From the NCBI RefSeq assembly GCF_004023625.1, contig NZ_RPDJ01000027.1:124001-188000 (forward strand): a stretch of 64,000 nucleotides of DNA. The letters run 5' to 3'. The translations under genes were made by a program, and so were the position numbers. The notes beneath the pieces are model-generated. The model worked only from the letters and a program-made list of their open reading frames with translations. It had not been told where the DNA came from and did not search any database. Each line of letters opens with the position of its first letter. Position 1 is the first letter of the stretch. Shown here piece by piece: positions 23,914-31,849 of the stretch. The DNA comes from Streptomyces cavernae. Lineage in GTDB: Bacteria > Actinomycetota > Actinomycetes > Streptomycetales > Streptomycetaceae.

Positions 23914-24560
23914 GCCCGGACACCGCGAAGGCGCAGGAGACCAAGGTCAAACTGCTGGAAGGGGCGCTGCGGACGCTCACCGAGCACGGGATCGCCAAGA
24001 CGTCGGCACGCACGGTGGCGGCGTCGGCCGGGGTCAACCAGGCGCTGGTCTTCTACCACTTCGGCTCGGTCGACGAACTCCTCGCGGCGGCCTGCCGGCA
24101 CGGGGCCGAACAGCGTGTCGCCCGCTACCGGGACCGGCTGGCGGCGATCGGGAGCCTCACCGAGCTGCTCGACTTCGGGCGGGAGATGCACCAGGAGGAG
24201 CGGGCGGCGGGACACGTGGCCGTGCTGGGCCAGTTGCTGGCCGGCGCCCAGACGCACCCGGCCCTGGCCCCCGCCACGGCGGCGGGCCTGGACCTCTGGA
24301 TCGCCGAGATAGAAACGGTCCTGCGCCGGGTCCTCGGGCCCACACCGTTCGCGGACCTCACCGATCCCGCCGGACTGGCCCGAGCGGTGGCCGCGTCGTT
24401 CGTGGGCATCGAGTTGTACGAGGGCGTGGACCCGGCGGGCGCCACGGCCGCGCTGGACGCCCTGGAACAGCTGGGCGCGCTCCTCGCGGCCCTGGAGGAC
24501 CTGGGGCCGGTGGCTCAGCGGGCGGTTCGGCATCGCCTGCGGCGGGCGGTGCGGGGGTAG
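23910..24560 (+). CDS. TetR-family regulator of the SRPBCC/DUF4166 operon
   Basis: 216 residues. The DNA-binding helix-turn-helix is 'TSARTVAASAGVNQALVFYHFGSVDELL'. Third gene of the coupled operon whose promoter carries two TTGAGC/GCTCAA operators, so it very likely represses itself and the two genes before it. Its last codons and stop lie inside an 11-bp tandem repeat (24549-24592). Confidence 0.9.
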   Translation: MSPDTAKAQETKVKLLEGALRTLTEHGIAKTSARTVAASAGVNQALVFYHFGSVDELLAAACRHGAEQRVARYRDRLAAIGSLTELLDFGREMHQEERAAGHVAVLGQLLAGAQTHPALAPATAAGLDLWIAEIETVLRRVLGPTPFADLTDPAGLARAVAASFVGIELYEGVDPAGATAALDALEQLGALLAALEDLGPVAQRAVRHRLRRAVRG

Positions 24561-24592
24561 TGCGGGGGCAGTGCGGGGGTAGTGCGGGGGTA
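24549..24592 (+). repeat. Four tandem 11-bp units GTGCGGGGGTA
   Basis: Units begin at 24549, 24560, 24571 and 24582 (the second has C for T). The TetR stop codon TAG lies at the junction of the first two, so repeat number could change without affecting the protein. Confidence 0.85.
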
Positions 24593-24638
24593 GAGGGACC
24601 GCGCCGACGGGAAATCCTGGCGGGTCGTGGCGGGTTGC

Positions 24639-24710
24639 GCGCCCCGTCAGGGGCGCGGGGAACTGCGCGACCAGCCACACACATCCCGCAGACGCCACCC
24701 GAGGGGCAAG
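24639..24710. repeat. Dispersed Streptomyces intergenic repeat with GCGCCCC hairpin
   Basis: GCGCCCC-GTCA-GGGGCGC (24639-24656) is followed by GGGGAACTGCGCGACCAGCC and CACACA. I recognise this block as one that recurs between genes in many Streptomyces chromosomes. It may end the TetR operon transcript. Confidence 0.7.
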
Positions 24711-24753
24711 GGGCAGGCGCGCTGGCGGGGTGGAAGGGGCGACAGCCCCTGAA

Positions 24754-24790
24754 GGACGGGATGGGACGGGACGGGACGGGACGGGAAGGG
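24754..24790. repeat. GGGAC pentanucleotide run
   Basis: Several tandem GGGAC/GGGAT units in a G-rich strand, in the 286-base gap between the TetR operon and the thiamine-binding protein gene. Could adopt G-quadruplex-like structure; no gene here. Confidence 0.6.
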
Positions 24791-24846
24791 TAGGGGCAGC
24801 GGGGGCGAAACCCCGAGGCGCGCACCCCCACCGGCACCCGCGAGCC

Positions 24847-25140
24847 TCACGACGAAAGGTGCCGCTCCACCGTCTCCACCTTGGACGTGAGCCCGTCCGT
24901 CACCCCGGGCCGGATGTCTGCCTTGAGGACGAGGGAGACCCGGGGAGCGCGCTCCTCCACGGCGGCGACCGCGCGCTTGACCACGTCCATCACCTCGTCC
25001 CACTCCCCCTCGACCGAGGTGAACATCGCGTCCGTGCGGTTCGGCAGCCCGGACTCACGGACGACACGTACGGCAGCGGCGACGTACTCCCCGACGTCCT
25101 CACCGACCCCGAGCGGGGTCACGGAAAAGGCGACGATCAT
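24847..25140 (-). CDS. MTH1187-family thiamine-binding protein
   Basis: 97 residues, the usual size of the YqgV/MTH1187 ferredoxin-like fold. Starts 'MIVAFSVTPLGVGEDVGEYV' and contains 'VRESGLPNRTDAMFTSVEGEWDEVM', the conserved core. Relatives bind thiamine or its fragments. Start overlaps the stop of the DUF3817 gene (ATGA), so the pair is coupled. Confidence 0.85.
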   Translation of the reverse strand: MIVAFSVTPLGVGEDVGEYVAAAVRVVRESGLPNRTDAMFTSVEGEWDEVMDVVKRAVAAVEERAPRVSLVLKADIRPGVTDGLTSKVETVERHLSS

Positions 25141-25481
25141 GCGCTCACGACCCCTTCCTTACGGGCGCGGGAGGCGATCACCGCGTCCTCGGACTCGCGC
25201 CGCAGCTTGCGGTCGGCGAAGAAGCCGCCGGCCGGCAGGACGGAGAGGACGAAGTAGAGCGCCGCGGTCTTCAGCGACCACTTCGCCCGGTTCCAGGCGT
25301 CCGCCCAGAAGATCACGTACAGGATGAACAGGAAGCCGTGGACCGCGCCCATCACGGGCACCGCGTTGAAGTCCGTGGTCCGCTTCAGCACCGAGCAGAC
25401 GAGCAGGAGCAGGAAGGACACGGCCTCGGGGGTGGAGACCAGGCGGAGGCGGCGGAGGGCGGAGGCGGTCTTGATGTCCAC
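25137..25481 (-). CDS. DUF3817 integral membrane protein (second copy)
   Basis: 114 residues from GTG 25481. Three hydrophobic segments, with 'VMGAVHGFLFILYVIFWADA' matching the family motif, and end 'FFADRKLRRESED'. It is similar in plan to the protein at 19709. Coupled to the thiamine-binding protein gene; a role in membrane transport or cofactor metabolism is a guess. Confidence 0.85.
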   Translation of the reverse strand: MDIKTASALRRLRLVSTPEAVSFLLLLVCSVLKRTTDFNAVPVMGAVHGFLFILYVIFWADAWNRAKWSLKTAALYFVLSVLPAGGFFADRKLRRESEDAVIASRARKEGVVSA

Positions 25482-25698
25482 GGGTCACCTTCGGTGGGAG
25501 GGGCTGTGGTTGCCGTTCTGTGCGCCGGACGCACGCAGGGCACCCTCAGGCGCCTTGTGAATGCGCGCACAAGCGCTCTCCCATTGTGGCATCACGCTCG
25601 CCCCGGGCCGCCTCAGGGTCGGGCCCTCGCCGATCTCGGGGTCCGGATCATCCCGGAGTATCTGTTCTAGGACGGCTTCCGACCGCTAACGTCACCGC

Positions 25699-26337
25699 GT
25701 GGCAACCTTCCGACTCCAGGGCAGCAAAGTGCTGGCCGTAGACATGGCCGGCGACGCCGTGAAGGCGAAGAACGGCTCGATGGTCGCGTACGACGGACAG
25801 ATGGACTTCAAGAAACTCAGCGGTGGCGGGGAGGGCCTGCGCGGCATGGTCACGCGCCGGCTCACCGGTGAGCAGATGACGCTGATGGAGGTGAAGGGAC
25901 ACGGGACCTGCTGGTTCGCCGACCGGGCGAGCGAGATCAACCTCGTGGCCCTCCAGGGCGACAAGCTGTATGTGGAGTCCAGCAACCTCCTCGCGACGGA
26001 CTCCGGACTGCGCACGGGCACGTCCTTCACGGGGCTGCGCGGCGCATCGCAGGGAAACGGGCTGTTCACGACGACGATCGAGGGGCACGGCCAGGCGGCG
26101 ATCATGTCCGACGGTCCGGCCGTGGTGCTCCGGGTGAGCGCGCAGTACCCGCTGACCGTCGACCCGGGGGCGTACATCGCCCACCAGGGCAATGTGCGGC
26201 AGTCCTTCCAGTCCGGTGTGACGTTCCGGACGTTCATGGGCGAGGGCGGCGGCGAGGCGTTCCAGATCCGCTTCGAGGGCGACGGACTCGTCTATGTGCA
26301 GCCCAGCGAGCGCAACACGATCGCGGGGGATGTCTGA
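25699..26337 (+). CDS. AIM24-family protein 1
   Basis: 212 residues. Double beta-helix/AIM24 fold (PF01987): 'VKAKNGSMVAYDGQMDFKKL', 'MTLMEVKGHGTCWFAD', 'LYVESSNLLATD', 'GLFTTTIEGHGQAAIM'. GTG start; TAACGT lies at 25687-25692, six bases upstream, with no Shine-Dalgarno, so probably leaderless. First of three overlapping AIM24 genes. Bacterial members have no settled function. Confidence 0.85.
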   Translation: MATFRLQGSKVLAVDMAGDAVKAKNGSMVAYDGQMDFKKLSGGGEGLRGMVTRRLTGEQMTLMEVKGHGTCWFADRASEINLVALQGDKLYVESSNLLATDSGLRTGTSFTGLRGASQGNGLFTTTIEGHGQAAIMSDGPAVVLRVSAQYPLTVDPGAYIAHQGNVRQSFQSGVTFRTFMGEGGGEAFQIRFEGDGLVYVQPSERNTIAGDV

Positions 26338-26987
26338 TGCCGTTCCGTGAGATCAACTCGAAGATGATCGAGGCGACGGTCATGCCCGGGCAGCGGCTGT
26401 TCAGCCAGCGCGGAGCGATGCTCGCCTACAAGGGTGACGTCTCCTTCACCCCGAACATCCAGGGCGGCCAGGGCGGGCTGATGTCCATGATCGGTCGCCG
26501 GGTCGCGAACGAGGCCACCCCGTTGATGACCGTGGAGGGCAGCGGCACCGTGCTCTTCGGTCACGGCGGCCACCACATCCAGGTGATCGGCCTCACCGGG
26601 GACACCCTCTACGTGGAGGCGGACCGGCTGCTGGCCTTCGACGGCACGCTCCAGCAGGGCACGATGTTCATGGGCGCCCAGGGCGGGGTCATGGGCATGG
26701 TCCGGGGGCAGGTCTCCGGGCAGGGGCTGTTCACCACCACACTCCAGGGGCACGGCTCGGTCGCCGTGATGGCGCACGGCGGGGTCATCGAGGTGCCGAT
26801 CACCCCGCAGCGCCCGGTGCACGTCGACCCGCAGGCGTACGTGGCGCACCACGGTGACGTACGCAACAAGCTGTCCACGGCGCTGGGCTGGCGGGACATG
26901 GTCGGGCGCGGCTCGGGCGAGGCGTTCCAGCTGGAGCTGAGCGGCAGTGGTGCGGTGTACGTCCAGGCATCGGAGGAGAAGCTTTGA
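26337..26987 (+). CDS. AIM24-family protein 2
   Basis: 216 residues. Same plan as the preceding protein: 'FSQRGAMLAYKGDVSFT', 'LYVEADRLLAFDGTL', 'GQGLFTTTLQGHGSVAVM', 'VHVDPQAYVAHHGDV'. ATG overlaps the previous stop by one base (TGATG). Product of local duplication; all three copies are intact, which argues for separate roles or a hetero-oligomer. Confidence 0.85.
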   Translation: MPFREINSKMIEATVMPGQRLFSQRGAMLAYKGDVSFTPNIQGGQGGLMSMIGRRVANEATPLMTVEGSGTVLFGHGGHHIQVIGLTGDTLYVEADRLLAFDGTLQQGTMFMGAQGGVMGMVRGQVSGQGLFTTTLQGHGSVAVMAHGGVIEVPITPQRPVHVDPQAYVAHHGDVRNKLSTALGWRDMVGRGSGEAFQLELSGSGAVYVQASEEKL

Positions 26988-27781
26988 GCGCTTACGGGGC
27001 CCCGGGCCCGGTGGTCCACGACCCCATGACCCTGCCGTCCGACGACAACGTCAACAATTACACCTTCTGTGTGGAGCTCAAGGGGAGCGAGTGGTTCCTG
27101 CAGAAGGGCAAGATGATCGCCTACTACGGCTCGATGGAGTTCAACGGCATCGGGCAGGGGCGGCTGGACCGGTTGGTGCGGACGAGTTTCCATTCGCCTC
27201 TGCACGCTAGCGACTGGGTGGTGGCCTCCGGCTCGGGCAAGATGCTCCTCGCCGACCGGGCCTTCGACGTGAATTCGTATGACCTGGACGAGGGCAACCT
27301 GACCATTCGCTCCGGCAATCTGCTCGCTTTTCAGCCAAGTCTCGCACTCAAGCAGTCGATCGTCCCGGGCTTTCTGACGCTGATCGGCACGGGCAAGTTC
27401 GTGGCCGCGTCGAACGGCCCGGTGGTGTTCATGGAACCGCCCATCCGGGTCGACCCGCAGGCCCTGGTGGGCTGGGCGGACTGCCCCTCGCCGTGCCACC
27501 ACTACGACCACGCCTATATGACCGGCGTCATGGGCGGTCTACGTGCGCTGACGGGCATCGGCGGGGCCTCCGGCGAGGAGCACCAGTTCGAGTTCGTCGG
27601 GGCCGGCACGGTGCTGCTGCAGTCGTCCGAGACGCTGATGGCGGAGCAGGCCACGGGGGTGGTTCCGCACGAACCGGGAGTGCCCGGCGGCCAGGGGGTA
27701 CCCGGCTCGCACGGGCAACAGCCCGGCGTACCACGCCTTCCCGGACAGCTCGGGGACCTCCAGCGCCGCTTCGGGCTGTGA
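26984..27781 (+). CDS. AIM24-family protein 3 with Pro/Gly-rich tail
   Basis: 265 residues from a TTG start inside the previous stop (TTGA), preceded by GGAGGAGA. The AIM24 core spans about residues 20-220 ('WFLQKGKMIAYYGSMEFNG', 'LTIRSGNLLAFQPSL'). It adds a Cys/His-containing loop (DCPSPCHHYDH) and a C-terminal Pro/Gly/Gln tail absent from the other two. TTG lowers initiation, so this copy may be made at lower level. Confidence 0.8.
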   Translation: MSAYGAPGPVVHDPMTLPSDDNVNNYTFCVELKGSEWFLQKGKMIAYYGSMEFNGIGQGRLDRLVRTSFHSPLHASDWVVASGSGKMLLADRAFDVNSYDLDEGNLTIRSGNLLAFQPSLALKQSIVPGFLTLIGTGKFVAASNGPVVFMEPPIRVDPQALVGWADCPSPCHHYDHAYMTGVMGGLRALTGIGGASGEEHQFEFVGAGTVLLQSSETLMAEQATGVVPHEPGVPGGQGVPGSHGQQPGVPRLPGQLGDLQRRFGL

Positions 27782-27861
27782 ACGGTAGTCTGCGGAGGGT
27801 GACGTCGAACGCGTGCGCGCAGTCACCGGCAGGACCGCCAGTTCACCTAGTCCGCCTTTCA

Positions 27862-27883
27862 ACCTCTTAGGTAGAATTAATTC
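27862..27883 (+). promoter_or_regulatory. absC promoter, leaderless, with ACCT-CTT-AGGT inverted repeat
   Basis: TAGAAT (27872-27877) is a good -10 and ends six bases before the ATG; no Shine-Dalgarno exists. ACCTcttAGGT (27862-27872) overlaps it, a plausible site for autoregulation by the MarR-type product. Confidence 0.55.
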
Positions 27884-28360
27884 ATGGAGACCGAGACGGC
27901 CACGCGCTGGCTGACCGATGCGGAGCAGTGCGCCTGGCGCACCCACCTGGAGGTCAACAGGCTGTTGACCTACCAGCTGGAAAAGGATCTGCAGCCGTTC
28001 GGCCTGACGATGAACGACTACGAGATCCTGGTGAACCTCTCGGAGGCCGAGGGCGTGCGGATGCGGATGAGCGACCTCGCCTCCGCCACCCTCCAGTCCA
28101 AGAGCCGGCTCTCGCACCAGATCACCCGCATGGAGAACGCGGACCTGGTCCGCCGGGAGAACTGCGAGTCGGACCGCCGGGGTCTGTACGCCGTGCTGAC
28201 GGAGCACGGCCGGGAGACCATGCGGCGGGTCGCACCGCACCACGTGGCGTCGGTGCGGCGCCACTTCATGGACCTGCTGTCCCCGGAGGCCATGGAGGAA
28301 CTGCACAAGTCGCTGTCACCGATCGCCGAACACCTGCGCACACAGCGGGGCAGGCCCTAG
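27884..28360 (+). CDS. absC: MarR-family regulator, AbsC-like
   Basis: 158 residues. Winged helix-turn-helix with 'RMSDLASATLQSKSRLSHQITRMENADLV' and wing 'CESDRRGLYAVLTEHG'. Position next to the two-component pair, as in the S. coelicolor SCO5403-5405 block, suggests the orthologue of AbsC, which affects antibiotic production and zinc-linked coelibactin genes there. The name rests on synteny as I remember it and on family. Stop codon TAG abuts a CTAG-flanked short element. Confidence 0.75.
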   Translation: METETATRWLTDAEQCAWRTHLEVNRLLTYQLEKDLQPFGLTMNDYEILVNLSEAEGVRMRMSDLASATLQSKSRLSHQITRMENADLVRRENCESDRRGLYAVLTEHGRETMRRVAPHHVASVRRHFMDLLSPEAMEELHKSLSPIAEHLRTQRGRP

Positions 28361-28497
28361 CTAGTGCCCCGACAGGCAACGTTCGCCCCGTCGCGACGCC
28401 CGGCACGCTCCCCCAAGCTCTTCGAGCAGGGGGTCCCCCCAGAGGACGCCCCGGACGCCGCTCCTTGACGGGCAAACGTTGCCTGCCGCGGCACTAG
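28361..28497. mobile_element. 137-bp MITE-like element with ~28-bp terminal inverted repeats
   Basis: The left end begins CTAGTGCCCCGACAGGCAAC and the right end, read inward on the other strand, begins CTAGTGCCGCGGCAGGCAAC; 25 of the first 28 positions match. There is no reading frame of note inside. The centre holds a CCCCC...GGGGG hairpin (28410-28433), a motif I recognise as common between Streptomyces genes. The left 30 bases recur exactly at 53381. Confidence 0.75.
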
Positions 28498-28542
28498 TGC
28501 TGTGACTCGCGAGCCGGTGAACCTTTCCGGCCACAGCACTAG
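28494..28542. mobile_element. 49-bp CTAG-flanked palindromic element
   Basis: Ends are perfect 11-bp inverted repeats, CTAGTGCTGTG and CACAGCACTAG. It shares its left CTAG with the preceding element. Inside, GCCGG-N9-CCGGC forms a hairpin. Its right CTA (28539-28541) supplies the TAG stop of the convergent kinase gene. A diverged copy of the core lies at 31850-31892. Confidence 0.7.
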
Positions 28543-30062
28543 CCACCAGCCGGCGGCAGCCTGAGTTCGAAGAGGGCTCCGCCGGCCGGGGCGTCCCGTA
28601 CGACGAGCGTTCCACCGTGTCGTACGGCGACGTCCCGGGCGATGGCGAGGCCCAGGCCCGCTCCGCCGTCGTCGCGGCTGCGGGCGTCGTCGAGACGCAC
28701 GAACCGCTCGAAGATCCGCTCGCGTTCCGGGGCGGGTACGCCTTCCCCGTCGTCGGCGACCTCCAGCACGACCCACGGTCCGTCGCGCCGCACCGTCACC
28801 CCGACGCCCGTCCGGGCGTGCCGCTGCGCGTTGTCCAGCAGATTGGCCAGGATCCGGGCCAGCTGACCACGTGATCCGGCCACTTCCACGGGGCCGGCGC
28901 CGTCCTTCACGTCGACCGTCACCTCAAGCCGGTCACCCGTGCGCTGCGCCGCCTCCTCGCCCACCAGCGCGGCCAGGTCGAGCCGTGTCCCACCCGGCCG
29001 CTCCCCCGCGTCCAGCCGCGCCAGCAGCAGCAGATCGGCGGCCAGTGCCTGCAGTCGTACGGTGTCGGCGACCGCACCCTCCAGATCCAGCAGCTCACGG
29101 TGCGCCGCGCCCACCTCCAACTGGGTGCGCAGCGACGCGATGGGGCTGCGCAGTTCGTGCGAGGCGTCGGCGACGAAGCGCCGCTGGCGTTCCACGGCGG
29201 CCTGGAGCGCGGCGAGGGTCTCGTTCGTGGTACGGGCGAGGCGGGCCACCTCGTCATGGGTGTCCGGCTCGGGCACCCGCCGGGCGAGGTCCTGGGAGGC
29301 GGTGATGGCGGCCATCTCGCCGCGGATCCCCTCGACCGGCCTGAGCGCCCGCCGGGTCACCAGCCAGGTCACCCCGGCCACCGTCAGCAACAGCACCGGC
29401 AGCCCGATCAGCATGGACGTCCGCGCCGTCCCGACGGCGCCCTGTTCGGCGTCGAGTGGCGAGCCCGCGTGGACCGTCAGCGTGCCGTACCGGGCCGTGG
29501 TCACCTTGACCGCGGCGAACCGGTACTCCTTGGTCTCCCCGTCGGCGGTCGCGGTCCCCTGCGTGGGCCGGGCGGTGTCGGAGATCTCGCCCGCGTCGGG
29601 TGCGTCCGAGGCATCCGTGTCGTCGGCACTGTCGTCGCTGTCCACGTCGTGGTCGCCGTCGTCGGCGTCGTCCGCGTCCTGGTCGGCGTCCGTACCGGGG
29701 CCCCGTCCCGGCGTGGCCGTCGGCCGGGGCTGGGCCGGCTGCGGTCGCAGGGCCGTGACTCCCGTGCCGCTGATGGCCTGCAGGCCCTCGCTCACCGCGA
29801 GCAGCCGCCCCTTCTCGTCGACGACCTGCACCGGATGGTCCTCGGCGTCGGGCAGGTCGAGCGCGTCGAACGAGACGCGGGGGGCGGCCAGTTGCGACGC
29901 GACGTTGCGGGCCTCCGCACCGGCCTCGGCGTCGGCCTGGTCCGTGAGGCTGACGCGCAGCGCGAGCAGCAGGGCGGCACCCGCGGCGACCAGGGCGACC
30001 GCGACGACCAGGGTCGCGCCGAGCGTCGCCCGGGCCCGTACCGAGCCGAAAGGCCGTCTCAT
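28539..30062 (-). CDS. Sensor histidine kinase with Asp-rich extracellular loop
   Basis: 507 residues. TM1 near 15-37, an extracellular region of about 175 residues, TM2 'LIGLPVLLLTVAGVTWLVTR', HAMP, DHp with phosphorylation His in 'VADASHELRSPIASLR', and an ATPase with 'ILANLLDNAQRH' and 'EVADDGEGV'. The extracellular loop includes about 40 residues that are nearly all Asp/Ser/Ala (29590-29700), which could bind divalent metals or cationic peptides. Start overlaps the regulator stop (ATGA). Convergent with absC. Confidence 0.9.
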   Translation of the reverse strand: MRRPFGSVRARATLGATLVVAVALVAAGAALLLALRVSLTDQADAEAGAEARNVASQLAAPRVSFDALDLPDAEDHPVQVVDEKGRLLAVSEGLQAISGTGVTALRPQPAQPRPTATPGRGPGTDADQDADDADDGDHDVDSDDSADDTDASDAPDAGEISDTARPTQGTATADGETKEYRFAAVKVTTARYGTLTVHAGSPLDAEQGAVGTARTSMLIGLPVLLLTVAGVTWLVTRRALRPVEGIRGEMAAITASQDLARRVPEPDTHDEVARLARTTNETLAALQAAVERQRRFVADASHELRSPIASLRTQLEVGAAHRELLDLEGAVADTVRLQALAADLLLLARLDAGERPGGTRLDLAALVGEEAAQRTGDRLEVTVDVKDGAGPVEVAGSRGQLARILANLLDNAQRHARTGVGVTVRRDGPWVVLEVADDGEGVPAPERERIFERFVRLDDARSRDDGGAGLGLAIARDVAVRHGGTLVVRDAPAGGALFELRLPPAGG

Positions 30063-30727
30063 CTCGCCTCCAGCCGGTAACCGGCGCCGCGCACGGTCCG
30101 GATGAAGCCGGCGCCCAGCTTGCGGCGCAGTGCGCTGATGTACACCTCGACGATGTTGGGGTCGCCGTCGTACGCGAAGTCCCAGACGTGTTCGAGGATG
30201 TCGGCCTTGGAGACGAGCTCCCCGGACCGCACCGCCAGGTGTTCCAGTACGGCGAACTCCTTCGCGGTCAGGGCGACTTCCGTCCCGTCGACGTGGACGC
30301 GGCGGGCGGCGGTGTCCAGGCGCAGGTCGCCCACGTTGAGTACCGGCGACCCTCCGGACGGACCGCGGCGGCGCAGCAGCGCCTTCACCCGGGCGACCAG
30401 GACCACGTACGAGAACGGCTTGGTGAGGTAGTCGTCGGCGCCCGTGTCGAGACCCTCGGCCTCGTCGTACTCGCCGTCCTTGGCGGTGAGCATCAGGATC
30501 GGCACGTCGTGGCCTGCCGCGCGCAGGGCGGCGCAGACGCGGTAACCGTTCAGCCCGGGCAGCATGATGTCGAGGACGACGAGGTCGTAACCGCCCTCGG
30601 AGGCACGGTGCAGACCCTCGCGGCCGTCGTGCACGACGTCCACGGCGTAGCCCTCGGCCGCCAGGCCCTTGGCGAGGGACAGGGCGAGCCGCTTTTCGTC
30701 CTCCACGATCAACAGGCGCATGGGCAC
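30059..30727 (-). CDS. OmpR-family response regulator
   Basis: 222 residues from GTG 30727, or 220 from ATG 30721 (MRLLIVEDEKR); the latter matches family starts better. Receiver with phosphoacceptor Asp in 'LVVLDIMLPGLNGY' and Lys in 'DYLTKPFSYV'; the C-terminal winged helix ends 'NIVEVYISALRRKLGAGFI'. Coupled with the downstream kinase. Divergent from the PepSY gene, with three CTTCAG repeats between, so it probably controls both transcripts. Confidence 0.92.
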   Translation of the reverse strand: MPMRLLIVEDEKRLALSLAKGLAAEGYAVDVVHDGREGLHRASEGGYDLVVLDIMLPGLNGYRVCAALRAAGHDVPILMLTAKDGEYDEAEGLDTGADDYLTKPFSYVVLVARVKALLRRRGPSGGSPVLNVGDLRLDTAARRVHVDGTEVALTAKEFAVLEHLAVRSGELVSKADILEHVWDFAYDGDPNIVEVYISALRRKLGAGFIRTVRGAGYRLEAR

Positions 30728-30755
30728 AAGCTTTTCAGACCGAACCTGAAGTGAT

Positions 30756-30782
30756 CTTCAGCTTGCTTCAGCCTGGCTTCAG
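30756..30782. promoter_or_regulatory. Three CTTCAG direct repeats, likely response-regulator box
   Basis: CTTCAG at 30756, 30766 and 30777, about one helical turn apart, the layout expected for tandem OmpR-type dimers. An inverted CCTGAAG lies at 30745. They sit between the divergent regulator and PepSY genes. Confidence 0.6.
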
Positions 30783-30854
30783 GGTCGCCGAGCGAGTGTT
30801 GGTCCTGTCCGCAACCGACGTACGGACGTGACCGACGTACTCAGGAGGAATCCC

Positions 30855-31592
30855 ATGAAGCGCAAGCTCGTCATCGCCACCGTCGCCGCCGCGGCCCTGG
30901 TCGGCGGAGGTACGGCGACGGCCCTGGCCGTCTCGGGCGACGACGCGACGGCGCAGCGGTCGAGCGTGCGGCTGGGTGACGACGCCGGCCGGGTCGGCGC
31001 CGACCGGGACGACGACCAGGACGACGACCGGGACGACGCCGTCCGGGACCAGGACGACCGGAGTGACGCCGCTGAGCGGGCCACCGGGCAGAGCAAGGAC
31101 CGCATCACCGCCGAGGCGGCGATCGCCGCCGCCCTGAACCACACCCCCCGCGGCACCGTCGTCTCCGCCGACCTCGACGACGAAGCCGGCAAGGTCATCT
31201 GGGACGTGGACATGCTGACCCGGGACAACACCTGGAAGAGCATCCAGGTCGAGCCGGCCACCGGCCGCATCCTGGGCGCGCACACCGAGCAGGAGGACGA
31301 CACCGCCCAGGTACGGAACGCCCTGAAGGGGGCTTCGGTCTCCGCCAAGGACGCCGCCCGGGCCGCCGCCGCCAACGGCACGGTGACATCGGTCGGCCTC
31401 GACGACGAGGACGGCACGTGGGAGGCGGAGACGGCCGCCGCCCAGGGCAAGGAGAAGGACTGGACCGTCGACCCGAAGACGGGCAAGGTCACCGCCGACC
31501 GCTCGGAGGACGGCCGCTCCGGCGACGACCGCTCGGGCGACGACCAGGACAACGACCGCTCGGACGACGCGGACGCGTCGGACGACGACTGA
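30855..31592 (+). CDS. Exported PepSY-domain protein, Asp-rich
   Basis: 245 residues from ATG 30855 with AGGAGGA at good spacing. Signal peptide or anchor at residues 1-27 (KLVIATVAAAALVGGGTATA). Two PepSY units: one around 'ITAEAAIAAALNHTPRGTVV', the second around 'VSAKDAARAAAANGTVTSV'. Asp/Arg-rich stretches flank them (after the signal and at the very end). Such proteins often sit with two-component systems and modulate the sensor or envelope peptidases. Likely a target and partner of the divergent pair. Confidence 0.85.
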   Translation: MKRKLVIATVAAAALVGGGTATALAVSGDDATAQRSSVRLGDDAGRVGADRDDDQDDDRDDAVRDQDDRSDAAERATGQSKDRITAEAAIAAALNHTPRGTVVSADLDDEAGKVIWDVDMLTRDNTWKSIQVEPATGRILGAHTEQEDDTAQVRNALKGASVSAKDAARAAAANGTVTSVGLDDEDGTWEAETAAAQGKEKDWTVDPKTGKVTADRSEDGRSGDDRSGDDQDNDRSDDADASDDD

Positions 31593-31605
31593 CCAACCGG
31601 CGGGA

Positions 31606-31645
31606 CGAGCGACGCCCGGCAGGCCCCCCGGCCGGGCGTCGCTCG
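31606..31645 (+). terminator. PepSY gene terminator
   Basis: A perfect 15-bp stem (31606-31620 with 31631-31645) with a 10-base loop, 14 bases after the stop. Confidence 0.8.
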
Positions 31646-31849
31646 CGTACGCGACGCCGCCCCGGGGCCGCGGGAAGCGGAGGCCGCCCCGTGAGCCGTG
31701 AAGTGACGCGCCCCGAGAGCTTGTGTGTGGGAGCGGTGCATCGCACGGCGGAGGATCACCCGCGTACTGGCGTACCGGATGCACTCGGGTGCTGCGACAA
31801 CGCGGCGGTGGGGCCCCTCCCCGCGAGCGAAGCCGAGCGTTGGGGAGCC

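Noticed and set aside
24754..24790. Replication origin or iteron array
   Set aside because: The GGGAC run has no DnaA boxes or replication genes around it; simple-sequence slippage is enough.
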